From assembly GCF_004340685.1 (NCBI RefSeq), contig NZ_SLUN01000005.1, positions 171,279-235,278 on the forward strand: DNA of 64,000 nt, given 5' to 3'. Source of the DNA: Hydrogenispora ethanolica. GTDB taxonomy: Bacteria; Bacillota; UBA4882; UBA8346. Below the pieces are notes generated by a model, which was not told the DNA's origin, did no database searches, and was given only the letters and a program-made list of their open reading frames with translations. Position 1 is the stretch's first letter. Each line of letters begins with the position of its first letter. Made by a program: the position numbers and the translations under genes. Below, in pieces: positions 53,283 through 61,323 of this stretch.

Positions 53283-54983
53283 TTACATCCCGGCATACAG
53301 GCCGTCATTGGGGCAGTTGGGCAGCTCCCGCAGATAGGCCGGGACTTCCGGGAAAGGATACTCGGCCGCGGCGGCGTCGGTCAGGTAGAGCCGGTGGTAG
53401 TACTCCCGCACCATCCGGGCGGCGGAGAACTGCCACTGGGACATGGTGATGCTGGCGCGCATCATCTCGGTCCACTTGGCCCGGTTGCCGTAATACAGCG
53501 GCAGGATATCGTTGCCCAGCACATAATAGAGCGCGTCGGCGTCGGCCTGGTCCTGATCGTGATGGTAATGGCCGTCCCCGATCTGCCAGCCGTTGACGCC
53601 GTGGCGGCAGCCCTCCGGCCACCAGCCGTCCAGGACGCTGAAGTTGAGCACGCCGTTCATGGCGGCCTTCATGCCCGAGGTGCCGCTGGCCTCCATCGGC
53701 CGGACCGGATTGTTCAGCCAGACGTCGCAGCCGCGGGTCAGGAGCTTGCCGATCTTCATGTCGTAATTCTGCAAGAAGACGACGCGCTCCGGGAAGCGTT
53801 TGGCCATCTCGTACAGCCGGGTGATGATCCCTTTGCCGGTCAGGTCATTGGGATGGGCCTTGCCCGAGAAGATCAGCTGCAGCTTGCCGTCGCGCAACAG
53901 CGGCTCGATCACTTCGGGCCGGCGGAAGATCAGGTCGCCCCGTTTATAAGGCGCGGCCCGCCGCGCAAACCCGATGGTCAGCACGTTCTCATCCAGCTTG
54001 ACGCCATTGCGCCGCTCGATCTCGGCGATCATCTCGCGTTTGGCCGCCTGGTGCGGCCCCCAGAGATCGCTGCCGGCGGCGTAGGCCCGGGCCAGCCGGG
54101 GATCCTGCCAGGTGCCGTTGTGCACGCCGTTGGTGATGGCGATGATCTCCGAGGCCCCCTCGACGCCCCGCCACATGTCGCGGGCGGTATGGCCGTGCAG
54201 CTCAGCCACTGCGTTGGCCTTGCGCGACAGGCGCAGCCCGGCCACGGTCATGCTGAAGGGGTCGCCGCCGATCCGCACCAGCTGCTCGTGGGTGAGCCCG
54301 TTATAGGCCCCCATGTACTGGAGCAGGTCGTGGCCGTGGACCTCATTGCCGGCCATGATCGGCGTATGGGTGGTAAAGACGATCTCCTGACGGGTCCGCC
54401 GCCAGGCTTCCTCGAAATCCATGCCCTCGTCGTCCATCTTCAGCCGGATCAGCTCGACCCCGGCGATCACCGGGTGGCTGTCGTTGAAGTGATAGACGTC
54501 GGGGTAGATCCCGAGCGTCCGCAGGGCGCGCACCCCGCCGATGCCGAGGATCATCTCCTGGGCGATCCGCTCCTCGGAGAACCAGCCGTACAGTTGGCCG
54601 GTGACGAGCGGGTCGCAGTTGCCCGGGAGGTTGGCGTCGAGCAGGTAGAGATCGACATTGTCATATTGCGAACATTTCCAGACCTTGCAATGGACCCAGC
54701 GGCCGCGGATCTTCACTCCGACCACCACGCCGGTGTCCTGCAGGAAGTCATACCGATACTCCGGGTAACAATCGTAGATCCGGCCGTCTTCCCGGAAGAC
54801 CTGAGTGGTGTAGCCTTGCCGCCACAGAATGCCCACTCCGATCAGGGGGTAGCCGCCGTCTTTGGCTGCCTTCAAAATATCGCCGGCCAGGATCCCCAGG
54901 CCGCCCGAGTAGATCCGGAAATCTTCGTGCAGCCCGAATTCCATGCAAAAATAGGCTACTTGAGGCAGTTTCTTGTCGCTCAT
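53283..54983 (-). CDS. glgP: Alpha-glucan phosphorylase (GT35)
   Basis: A 566-residue glycogen/alpha-glucan phosphorylase of the short type. It begins AYFCMEFGLHEDFRIYSGGLG, has TTHTPIMAGNEVH, and the PLP-Lys region EASGTSGMKAAMNG. It releases glucose 1-phosphate from alpha-1,4-glucans. ATG 54983 has GGAGGGAG one nucleotide class upstream; the frame is open for 53 more codons but without start support. A promoter-like TTGACT/TACAAT pair lies ~190 bp upstream. Confidence 0.9.
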   Translation of the reverse strand: MSDKKLPQVAYFCMEFGLHEDFRIYSGGLGILAGDILKAAKDGGYPLIGVGILWRQGYTTQVFREDGRIYDCYPEYRYDFLQDTGVVVGVKIRGRWVHCKVWKCSQYDNVDLYLLDANLPGNCDPLVTGQLYGWFSEERIAQEMILGIGGVRALRTLGIYPDVYHFNDSHPVIAGVELIRLKMDDEGMDFEEAWRRTRQEIVFTTHTPIMAGNEVHGHDLLQYMGAYNGLTHEQLVRIGGDPFSMTVAGLRLSRKANAVAELHGHTARDMWRGVEGASEIIAITNGVHNGTWQDPRLARAYAAGSDLWGPHQAAKREMIAEIERRNGVKLDENVLTIGFARRAAPYKRGDLIFRRPEVIEPLLRDGKLQLIFSGKAHPNDLTGKGIITRLYEMAKRFPERVVFLQNYDMKIGKLLTRGCDVWLNNPVRPMEASGTSGMKAAMNGVLNFSVLDGWWPEGCRHGVNGWQIGDGHYHHDQDQADADALYYVLGNDILPLYYGNRAKWTEMMRASITMSQWQFSAARMVREYYHRLYLTDAAAAEYPFPEVPAYLRELPNCPNDGLYAGM

Positions 54984-55172
54984 GTTCTCCCTCCAAAAAT
55001 GAGTCAATCTAGATCGTGAAACATTGGCGATACGGTCGTTCTTCAGATGAAATAAAAAAACTATCGCGTGGAACGGCCCCCCGCGCCGTTCCGGATGGCA
55101 AAAAAGCTGCCGTCCGTACTTCCATCGTGAGCTGTGTTTCATCCGGGACGGTCGGAATGCAACACATCATTC

Positions 55173-55202
55173 ATTGTAACGGGATGGGACTCCGATAGTC
55201 AA
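55173..55202 (-). promoter_or_regulatory. Promoter candidate of glgP
   Basis: Minus-strand TTGACT (55202-55197), 18-bp spacer, TACAAT (55178-55173). The ~190-nt leader contains a hairpin GGAACGGC/GCCGTTCC (around 55072-55094). No other gene is visible in 54984-55380. Confidence 0.5.
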
Positions 55203-55380
55203 CATAATACAGCAGGAACGGATGCCATTTTTAGGAGGGAAAGGCGAGAGTTTACGCCGTTCCGCCCGGAGCGGGCCGGATGGCTCGGAAAACAGCAGGG
55301 GAATTCCGGCAATGGGTGAATAATCTGGCATGCCCCGGGCGGCTCGCGGATTTCAATAAAGGGAAAAGAGGGGATGACCC

Positions 55381-55938
55381 ATGTTTGACGATCGGCGCAG
55401 TAAGAAACTGTTATTGGTGGCCCATTGCATTTTAAATCAGAATGCCAAGCTGGATGCTTGCGCCCATTATCCGGGCGCGATCCGGGAAGCGGCCGCCGCG
55501 TTGCTGGACGCGGGGGTCGGCATTGTCCAGCTGCCCTGCCCGGAACTGCTCTGCCTGGGGCTGGACCGCGAAGCGGCTCCCGGGAGCCGGCCCACCGTGG
55601 CGAAGGAGGACACGCGGATCGCCGCGCGGATGGCGGAAGAAGCGCCGACCGGGGCCTGCCGGGCCTTGGCGGCGGAGATCCTCCGCCAGCTCCTCGAGTA
55701 TCGGAAACACGGTTTCGCGGTTCTCGGCCTCCTGGGGATCAACGGGTCGCCCACTTGCGGGGTGGAAACCACCTGGGCCGACGGGGCGGAACGGGAAGGG
55801 CCGGGGGTCTTCATCCGGCAACTGGCCGCGGCACTGGACCGGGAGGGCCTCGCGGTCGAAATGGCGGGCATCAAGGCGCGCGAAGCGGAGGCGGCCGTCG
55901 CTGCCGTCCACCGGCTGCTCCGGAAGGAACGGGATTGA
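55381..55938 (+). CDS. TudS/CD3072-like putative desulfidase
   Basis: A 185-residue protein related to DUF523 and the CD3072-type TudS relatives. Conserved cysteines are in VAHCILNQN, QLPCPELLCLG and GSPTCGVETT, a set that in TudS holds a [4Fe-4S] cluster for thiouracil desulfuration. No signal peptide. Function in this organism is inferred only from family. Confidence 0.7.
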   Translation: MFDDRRSKKLLLVAHCILNQNAKLDACAHYPGAIREAAAALLDAGVGIVQLPCPELLCLGLDREAAPGSRPTVAKEDTRIAARMAEEAPTGACRALAAEILRQLLEYRKHGFAVLGLLGINGSPTCGVETTWADGAEREGPGVFIRQLAAALDREGLAVEMAGIKAREAEAAVAAVHRLLRKERD

Positions 55939-56064
55939 ACCCCGGGCCGTGGCGGCGGTGAAGGAATCGGAGTATCCCGGACGATGCGGCAGCCGGAGCA
56001 ACCGGGTATCATCAGCATAAGAAGCGACCCGCAATTTGGGCGGAACAGAGCGTCGTTAAAGACA

Positions 56065-56140
56065 AAATACTTACAAATACTTATATTGTTCCGGATAACA
56101 ATTATAAATACTTGAAAATGTTCGGCTGATTCCTTATAAT
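56065..56140 (+). promoter_or_regulatory. Promoter and repeated operator of the deoR-type gene
   Basis: TTGAAA (56112-56117), 17 bp, TATAAT (56135-56140). Three AAATACTT repeats at 56065, 56075 and 56106, the last touching the -35, and an inverted repeat ATTGTT/AACAAT (56085-56102) form a likely operator. The -10 is only 10 bp from the GTG start, so the mRNA would have almost no leader. Confidence 0.6.
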
Positions 56141-56150
56141 AAAGTCAGAG

Positions 56151-56921
56151 GTGAGTCTCATCTACCAAGAGGAACGTTTGTACCGGATCCTGGAGTACCT
56201 GGAGGGCCACGAGGCGATGACGGTCAATGAGATCTGCGCCATCTTCGGGGTATCCCGCGATACGGCGCGGCGCGACGTCGTCAAGCTGGCGGAGCGGGGC
56301 GCGGTCATCCGGACCCACGGCGGCATTGCCTTGCCCAAGTTCGATAAGAAGATTCAGGAGTATGCCGCCAGGCAGCGGAACGAACCCCAGGAGAAGCTGC
56401 GGATCGGCGAATACGCCGCGACGCTGGTCGAGGAGGACGAGATCCTCTTTCTGGATGTTTCGACCACGGTGCAATGCCTCATTCCACGGTTGCGGGCCGC
56501 GGGACTGACCGTCGTCACCCATTCGCTGGACAACGCCTGGCTGCTGATGGAGGAGGAAGCCATCCAGACTTATCTCCTGGGCGGGTTGCTCCATCCCAAG
56601 CTGCGCCACATGACCGGCTACGGCACCCTCAAAAAGCTGGAGGATTACCGGTTCACCAAGGCTTTTCTGGGGGCCGCCGGGATCACCGGCGAGGGGATTT
56701 ACTATTATGATGAGGATGATATCTATTTCAAGCAGGAACTGGTCCGCCGCGCCGAACAAGTAATCGTTCTGGCCGACCACACCAAGTTCGACCAGTATTC
56801 ATTGTTCCGTGCGCTGGAGCTGCCGGCGATCGACATCATCATCACCGATCAGCCGGTATCCCGCAAGATGCAGAAGGCTCTGGACGACGCCGCGGTGGAG
56901 CTGGTTATCGCATCCGGCTGA
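56151..56921 (+). CDS. DeoR-family transcriptional regulator
   Basis: A 256-residue DeoR repressor. The N-terminal HTH (MTVNEICAIFGVSRDTARRDVVKLAERGAVIRTHGG) is diagnostic, and the C-terminal ISOCOT domain binds a sugar phosphate (LDVSTTVQCL, DHTKFDQ). GTG 56151 must be the start or very near it, because the HTH begins about eight residues later. No ribosome site is visible. The target gene is not obvious; the next gene is on the other strand. Confidence 0.87.
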   Translation: MSLIYQEERLYRILEYLEGHEAMTVNEICAIFGVSRDTARRDVVKLAERGAVIRTHGGIALPKFDKKIQEYAARQRNEPQEKLRIGEYAATLVEEDEILFLDVSTTVQCLIPRLRAAGLTVVTHSLDNAWLLMEEEAIQTYLLGGLLHPKLRHMTGYGTLKKLEDYRFTKAFLGAAGITGEGIYYYDEDDIYFKQELVRRAEQVIVLADHTKFDQYSLFRALELPAIDIIITDQPVSRKMQKALDDAAVELVIASG

Positions 56922-56934
56922 CGCGAATCGGCAG

Positions 56935-57088
56935 TCATCAGAAAGCACGAACGCTTCCCGTCCGTTTCGTTCGGCGCCCGGCGCGAGTTTGGAGAATCCG
57001 GCGTCACCGGCGAAACACCGGGCGTAACGGCTCCGGTTCCTGGTGCGCGATGCGGCCGGACCGGGAATCCGGTCGTGCTTTCTGATGA
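56935..57088. repeat. 154-bp element bounded by 16-bp perfect inverted repeats
   Basis: TCATCAGAAAGCACGA (56935-56950) and TCGTGCTTTCTGATGA (57073-57088) are exact inverted repeats. The interior is GC-rich and partly 21-bp periodic (from about 57001), and holds no gene. It lies between the converging deoR and bactofilin genes. Confidence 0.6.
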
Positions 57089-57227
57089 TTGGCCGCTTGG
57101 CGGCAGCGGCGGAACGCCGGGCAAGAAAATACGCCCGGTTACCGGGCGCGGGTAAGAGCGGACAAAGTGGGTCGCGAATGGAGGCACCCGCTAAGGACGG
57201 TTGCCCGATCGGGGAAAACATTTTACG

Positions 57228-57668
57228 TTACGGCGCTTTTAGCTTGGCGATCGAAACCGTCGTTTCCTCGGAATTGTCAGTCAGTAATAAACGGCCGCGG
57301 TCCTTGAGATCGCCCGACGGCAACGAAGCGCACTGGCCTTGGAAGAAAGCGCCGTCGGCCACGACAAAGACCGCCATCTTGGTGTCGCCGATGATCCGGG
57401 CGGTGGCTGCCAGCTCCAACTTGCCCCGGGCCTCGATGGTTCCCTTCACTTCGCCGGCCACGGCGACGTTCTTGGCGATGATATTCCCGACGATGCTGCC
57501 GCTTTCGCCGATGATCAGGTCGCCGCCGATGTGGAGGTCGCCCTCAAAGTAGCCGTCAATCCGGACCGAACCGCTCGCGGTCTCCAGATTGCCTTTCACC
57601 CGGCATTCCTTGGCGATGATCGTCTCAATGCGGCCGCCGCCGCTGGGCCGTTCTTTGCTGGAAAACAT
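57228..57668 (-). CDS. Bactofilin-family cytoskeletal protein
   Basis: A 146-residue bactofilin (DUF583). The beta-helical core has the repeated strands VKGNLETASGSVRIDGYFEGDL, IIGESGSIVGNI, VAGEVKGTIEARGKLEL, ARIIGDTKMAVF. Bactofilins self-assemble without nucleotide and take part in shape, sporulation or envelope work. ATG 57668 has GGGGGGATGAG upstream. Confidence 0.9.
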   Translation of the reverse strand: MFSSKERPSGGGRIETIIAKECRVKGNLETASGSVRIDGYFEGDLHIGGDLIIGESGSIVGNIIAKNVAVAGEVKGTIEARGKLELAATARIIGDTKMAVFVVADGAFFQGQCASLPSGDLKDRGRLLLTDNSEETTVSIAKLKAP

Positions 57669-57759
57669 TTCTCATCCCCCCGCTATGTTTGTTTTGACGA
57701 GACTTGCACTGGCAATCCCCAAGGAGCCGGAGCGCCCCATGATGCAACTCTCGGGCTAC

Positions 57760-57887
57760 AAGCGTTGCGATACACCCTGTCCGAAGGTCAGGGTGGACAC
57801 AAAAGCTCAGAGAAGCAAGGGATAAAGTCGTTTTAAACCTTTTTGCATGCTGATCTCCGTTTCGAAAGACTTTATCCCATGGCTTCT
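57760..57887 (+). repeat. Interspersed palindromic element, copy D
   Basis: Copy with AGCGTTGCGATACACCCTG at the start and GACTTTATCCCATGGCTTC at the end. The small hairpin and GATAAAGTC arm are kept. The region 57888-58308 shows no gene; it contains the GGATGAAAT motif pair at 57984-58018. Confidence 0.85.
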
Positions 57888-57983
57888 ATATCAGTTGAAT
57901 TCAATTTCTAGTCTGCATCATTTCCCGAAAGCCGGACATGATGGAAACATGAAAGGATTTAATTCAACTCATCATCGCTGGAA

Positions 57984-58022
57984 TAGGATGAAATCAAAGC
58001 GGAATTTATTTCATCCTAATAT
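57984..58022. promoter_or_regulatory. Inverted TAGGATGAAAT motif
   Basis: TAGGATGAAAT (57984-57994) and its complement ATTTCATCCTA (58008-58018) form an inverted pair. The second arm, extended to 21 bp (58002-58022), recurs exactly, in reverse orientation, at 61179-61199 upstream of the GntR gene. Confidence 0.5.
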
Positions 58023-58308
58023 AGTCCTCGATTTGCTCTCTTTCCGGAAGAACGAAACGATCCATAGTATAAGTAATTATCGGTCCGCCGCCAAATTCCT
58101 TTAATTTCTTCAGCCGAAAATTCACTTTGGAAACCGGCCGTTCCGGCGAGGGTCGAAACGGCCTTGAATACTGCTTTCGATGCCAATCATGTAACCCGTT
58201 CCCGCTCATCTCAATTTCTCGCGCTGCGCGTTTGGAGAGGGATGGCGACCCCTGGCAGCCGGCGGGGCAGTCGCTGCGAACCGGCCGCCAGGGGGCACCC
58301 TTTCCCGG

Positions 58309-58452
58309 TCAATGACGGGAAGCGGTTTTGGCTTGGGCTCTCCGTTTGGCTTCGGCTTTGGCGGCGACTGCCTTGTCCGCTTGATGCGCGCCGTAAAAAA
58401 ATAGGCCGAAAATAATGCCAACTACAATGACGGTGCCAATCTCAAAGCTCAT
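58309..58452 (-). CDS. Small membrane protein of 47 residues
   Basis: A short gene missed by length filters. The ATG (58452-58450) is preceded by AAGGAGGTG, a near-perfect ribosome site, at 6-nt spacing. The product has a hydrophobic helix (IGTVIVVGIIFGLFFYG) and a basic, Ala/Lys-rich tail ending AKTASRH. Not recognised. It may act as a membrane-associated regulator or subunit. Confidence 0.6.
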   Translation of the reverse strand: MSFEIGTVIVVGIIFGLFFYGAHQADKAVAAKAEAKRRAQAKTASRH

Positions 58453-58491
58453 TTCGGACACCTCCTTTCGCTACATCACCACCAGGGGGGT

Positions 58492-58532
58492 AAAAATAAA
58501 AAAAGATGGGAAGCTCAAAATTGAGCCTCCCA
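58492..58532 (-). terminator. Intrinsic terminator (minus strand)
   Basis: GGGAGGCTCAA / TTGAGCTTCCC hairpin followed on the minus strand by ATCTTTTTTTATTTTT. It terminates transcription coming from the Spy-like gene, before the 47-residue gene. A second hairpin (ACGCCCATCC/GGATGGGCGT) lies at 58687-58709. Confidence 0.75.
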
Positions 58533-58722
58533 CCCTAGAAGCACGGTTTCTTGGAAGCGGCGTGCCGCTTTCAACCGAATGGATGACATATTGAATTGTC
58601 AATACTATCTTAATCCAAAAACCGGCCCGGGTCAACTTCAAAATTTAGCCAAGCCTAGGCGGCTCGCGCCCGGCCCGGAGATTCAAGACGCCCATCCGTC
58701 GGGATGGGCGTCCTTTTTGGGT

Positions 58723-59232
58723 TTAACGCATCGGGCAATCGAGGAATCCAAAGCCTTGCATCCCGCCGCGGCGCGGTCCGCCGATACCGGCTCCGGGACC
58801 CCGGCGGCCTTTGCCGGGCCGGTCCTGGAAACGGGTCTCCAACTGTTTCAGTTGGGCCGGAGTAAGTACGCTCTTCACCTTTTCAAACATCGCCCGGGAC
58901 TGGGTCACCATTTGGACTCTTAAAGCGGCGACAGCTTTGCTTTGCGTCTCGATGGCGTTCTGGTCCAGCGGGTTGGCTGCCCACAACTTGCGCAACTCCA
59001 GCTGTTTCCGTTGCAAGTCGAAGCGAAGGTCCAGGGTGGCCTTTTCGAAGTCCTGGCGGATGGCCAACAGTTTCTCTTGCTGTTCGGGGCTGAGGTTCAA
59101 CGCTTTGAAGACGGTGAAGCGGTATTCGCCGGCGGGCCGGTTGCCTTGCCCCGGTCCGGCGGCCAGCGCCGCGAAGGAGAGGGAACCGATCAGTAACGCC
59201 ACGGTTAACAATACCAGCAGGGATTTTTTCAT
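58723..59232 (-). CDS. Spy/CpxP-like periplasmic LTxxQ-motif protein
   Basis: A 169-residue exported protein. Signal peptide MKKSLLVLLTVALLIGSLSF with cleavage after ALAA. The mature helical domain holds LSPEQQEKLLAIRQDFEK and LTPAQLKQLETRFQD, the two LTxxQ-type motifs of Spy/CpxP/zinc-resistance proteins, which are periplasmic chaperones or metal sensors. A Gly/Arg/Pro tail ends the protein. ATG 59232 has AAAGGAG 8 nt upstream. Its presence fits an organism with a periplasm. Confidence 0.78.
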   Translation of the reverse strand: MKKSLLVLLTVALLIGSLSFAALAAGPGQGNRPAGEYRFTVFKALNLSPEQQEKLLAIRQDFEKATLDLRFDLQRKQLELRKLWAANPLDQNAIETQSKAVAALRVQMVTQSRAMFEKVKSVLTPAQLKQLETRFQDRPGKGRRGPGAGIGGPRRGGMQGFGFLDCPMR

Positions 59233-59750
59233 AGAAAACGCTCCTTTCAAAAATAGGGTTGATGGTATCGAGATTCTTTTACCACAGGATTACCAATTCG
59301 ACGCATCACCTCCGGATAGTGTTCAGCTTTTTCCGAGATCCGATTGGAAATTTTTTGAGAAGTCCTTTCATGGGTTGCTCTTTCCTGGTTGCCCTGAATT
59401 TTCCTCCGGGGCTAAATCCAGGATACCCGATAGATATGAAAAAGGTATTGAAGAGTTGTGGAGTTTTTGTGGAGATTGGGTTCCGCCGGAGCGGGCGGGG
59501 TGAAATGATTTTTTTGCTCCGTTCATCGGGCTTGCTCATGTCAAAAGTTTGGCCCTAGAGAATCCCAATGAATGTTTATCCAAAAATTTTTCCTTGCAAA
59601 AAAATCTCATTAAAATATAATGGGCTTGAAAACGATCTTTGGAAGGGAATGGACGCGCCGGTGACTAGGGCCAGCCCTTTCCAAATCGCCTCTCGTATCA
59701 AGTCTGTAACGCAGGCTGACCTACACATCCATTTAAAACGAACGAAAGAA

Positions 59751-59978
59751 ATGTGGTCAATGACGATGCAATCGACAACCCCATCCTCCATTCACGTTCT
59801 CCGGCAACAGATCGTCGCCGGACGCGGCAAGCTCCAGGACCTTTGGAACCTCTACGGGGCCACCAATGCCGCTGTTCTGGCGGCTAGCGCCGAGTTGGAC
59901 CATTTGATCTGCCAGTATCATCAATTGATGAACCGGGATGGGATGGGGTTGCCGGACTATCCATCACTCACCGAGTGA
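59751..59978 (+). CDS. Spo0E-family aspartyl-phosphate phosphatase-like protein
   Basis: A 75-residue protein. The C-terminal ~50 residues (IHVLRQQIVAGRGKLQDLW, then LAASAELDHLICQYHQL) show the two-helix Spo0E hairpin with the S-x-x-L-D signature. Spo0E proteins remove phosphate from Spo0A and hold back sporulation. Start is ATG 59751 or ATG 59760/59766; the ribosome site is weak. An open frame extends to 59568 but lacks start support. Region 59233-59750 shows no other convincing gene. Confidence 0.7.
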   Translation: MWSMTMQSTTPSSIHVLRQQIVAGRGKLQDLWNLYGATNAAVLAASAELDHLICQYHQLMNRDGMGLPDYPSLTE

Positions 59979-60089
59979 TTCGGCTTGAAACCCCAGCCCA
60001 AATGCATAATTATGAATTATTAATGGAATATCAGGGAGAATGATACGCCGTTTATGGCGACACCAAGGACGCAGGATCCGGGAATCGCG

Positions 60090-60827
60090 TCAGCCGAGGA
60101 AATAAGCTTTCAGCCACTGGAACTCCTGGCTCAATCGCTCCGCCAGACCGTGTCGGGCCAGGAATAAAACTTGTGAAACCACCGTCCACACCACGATGGC
60201 CTGGAGCAACATTTCCCGCACTCCCCGGGTGCGAAAGAGTGGTAGCCCGACCCGGTGTTTGGAGAACGGCCAGAAAAGGGGCACGCCGGCGTTGCAGAGC
60301 AGATCCGCTGCCACGTGCAGCAGGTAGCCCACTCCGAAATAGGCGCCCCAGAGCAGCGGCAAACGCAACAGGGTCAGGAAAAGGAACCACGGCGCGGCGA
60401 AGGCCAGCAATCCCAGCAGCGAGTGGGAGAATCCCCGGTGCGCGAAGAGGCTGTGGAAAAAATCCTTTAACCCGGGGCAGCGGAGGAATACGATCTTCCA
60501 TAGTAACCAATCGGCAGCCAGGAACCAACATAATCCGGCCGCCCCGCAAAGCGGCAATCCCCGCAGCCGGATAATCACCGTAAAAACTCCGGCGCAGGCC
60601 GCGAAGAATATCAGGGTGGGCAGGAACGGCCGGCAGCCGAAAAAGCAGCCGAAGGCGAAGTAAAAGAAACGGAAATACCGGCCGACGATACTGTCGGGAT
60701 GATCGATATCCGGCCATAACGCCCCTAGATAAGCGAAGGTTACCGGCCCAATTAACGGTTGCCCCAGGGCTTGGGCCAGATTCAAGGCGCCCCATATTCC
60801 GATCGTCGCATGCGTCGATCCCCTCAA
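60090..60827 (-). CDS. YdjM-like membrane metal-dependent hydrolase
   Basis: A 245-residue membrane protein of the YdjM (LexA-binding inner membrane hydrolase) family. Motifs: STHATIG (first His), LGALWPDIDHPDS, HRGFSHSLLG and YLLHVAADLL, all candidate metal ligands, within about six helices. TTG 60827 has GGAGG 8 nt upstream. Substrate unknown. Confidence 0.8.
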   Translation of the reverse strand: MRGSTHATIGIWGALNLAQALGQPLIGPVTFAYLGALWPDIDHPDSIVGRYFRFFYFAFGCFFGCRPFLPTLIFFAACAGVFTVIIRLRGLPLCGAAGLCWFLAADWLLWKIVFLRCPGLKDFFHSLFAHRGFSHSLLGLLAFAAPWFLFLTLLRLPLLWGAYFGVGYLLHVAADLLCNAGVPLFWPFSKHRVGLPLFRTRGVREMLLQAIVVWTVVSQVLFLARHGLAERLSQEFQWLKAYFLG

Positions 60828-60974
60828 AACCAAATCCTCCGTGGCGGAACAAGAATAACAATCAAAATCGCAGCGGTTCCCGTTCCGGGTTTCTTCCCTA
60901 CCGAGTCATCCCCGTTTTGCCAAGTAATTTGCAAGCCTATTGCGAAACCGATGGCCCGGGAGGTAACTCTGATT

Positions 60975-61020
60975 GTAGCAAACTGCTACTCAAAAATCCA
61001 GCTATCGGAGGATTTTGAGT
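60975..61020 (+). other. Overlapping alternative hairpins
   Basis: GTAGCA-AAC-TGCTAC (60975-60989) and ACTCAAAAATCC / GGATTTTGAGT (60988-61020) share two bases, so they could be mutually exclusive structures. No T-run follows. Confidence 0.35.
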
Positions 61021-61072
61021 AAGTCTTTGGCGTTGCAACGATAAAAAATATTCCTGGATTGGCTGAAGTTAC

Positions 61073-61129
61073 TTGTTTTTTGGATACGGATATGTAATAA
61101 TAAAAAAGAAGTTGTACTACATCTTACAA
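61073..61129 (+). promoter_or_regulatory. Promoter and candidate operator of the GntR gene
   Basis: TTGTTT (61073-61078), 16-bp spacer, TAATAA (61095-61100). Just downstream, TTGTA-ctacatct-TACAA (61112-61129) is an inverted pair similar in half-site to the one at 62039. Confidence 0.45.
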
Positions 61130-61221
61130 GTTTCCGGATCGGATCATTGGTTCATGAGGGATCTTTACTAAGCCCGATATATTAGGATGAAATAAATTCT
61201 TTATGATGATTTGCATTCCTA

Positions 61222-61250
61222 ATGCAACGACTTTTTAAAAGTCGTTGCAT
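61222..61250 (+). promoter_or_regulatory. 29-bp perfect palindrome before the GntR gene
   Basis: Arms ATGCAACGACTTTT and AAAAGTCGTTGCAT, 14 bp each, flank a single T. It lies ~75 bp before the GntR start, in its 5' UTR. It could be a strong operator or an RNA hairpin. Confidence 0.7.
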
Positions 61251-61323
61251 CGTAAAGCCGACTGCAAATATGAAATCGAAATTTATTTCAACTTATCATT
61301 CAAAAAAGAACGGCAGGAAGTTT

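Noticed and set aside
53274..55019. 581-codon plus-strand open frame
   Set aside because: Antisense to the alpha-glucan phosphorylase, which has complete family motifs.
59259..59558. Overlapping small frames on both strands
   Set aside because: No ribosome site, no recognisable domain, and neither product resembles a known small protein.
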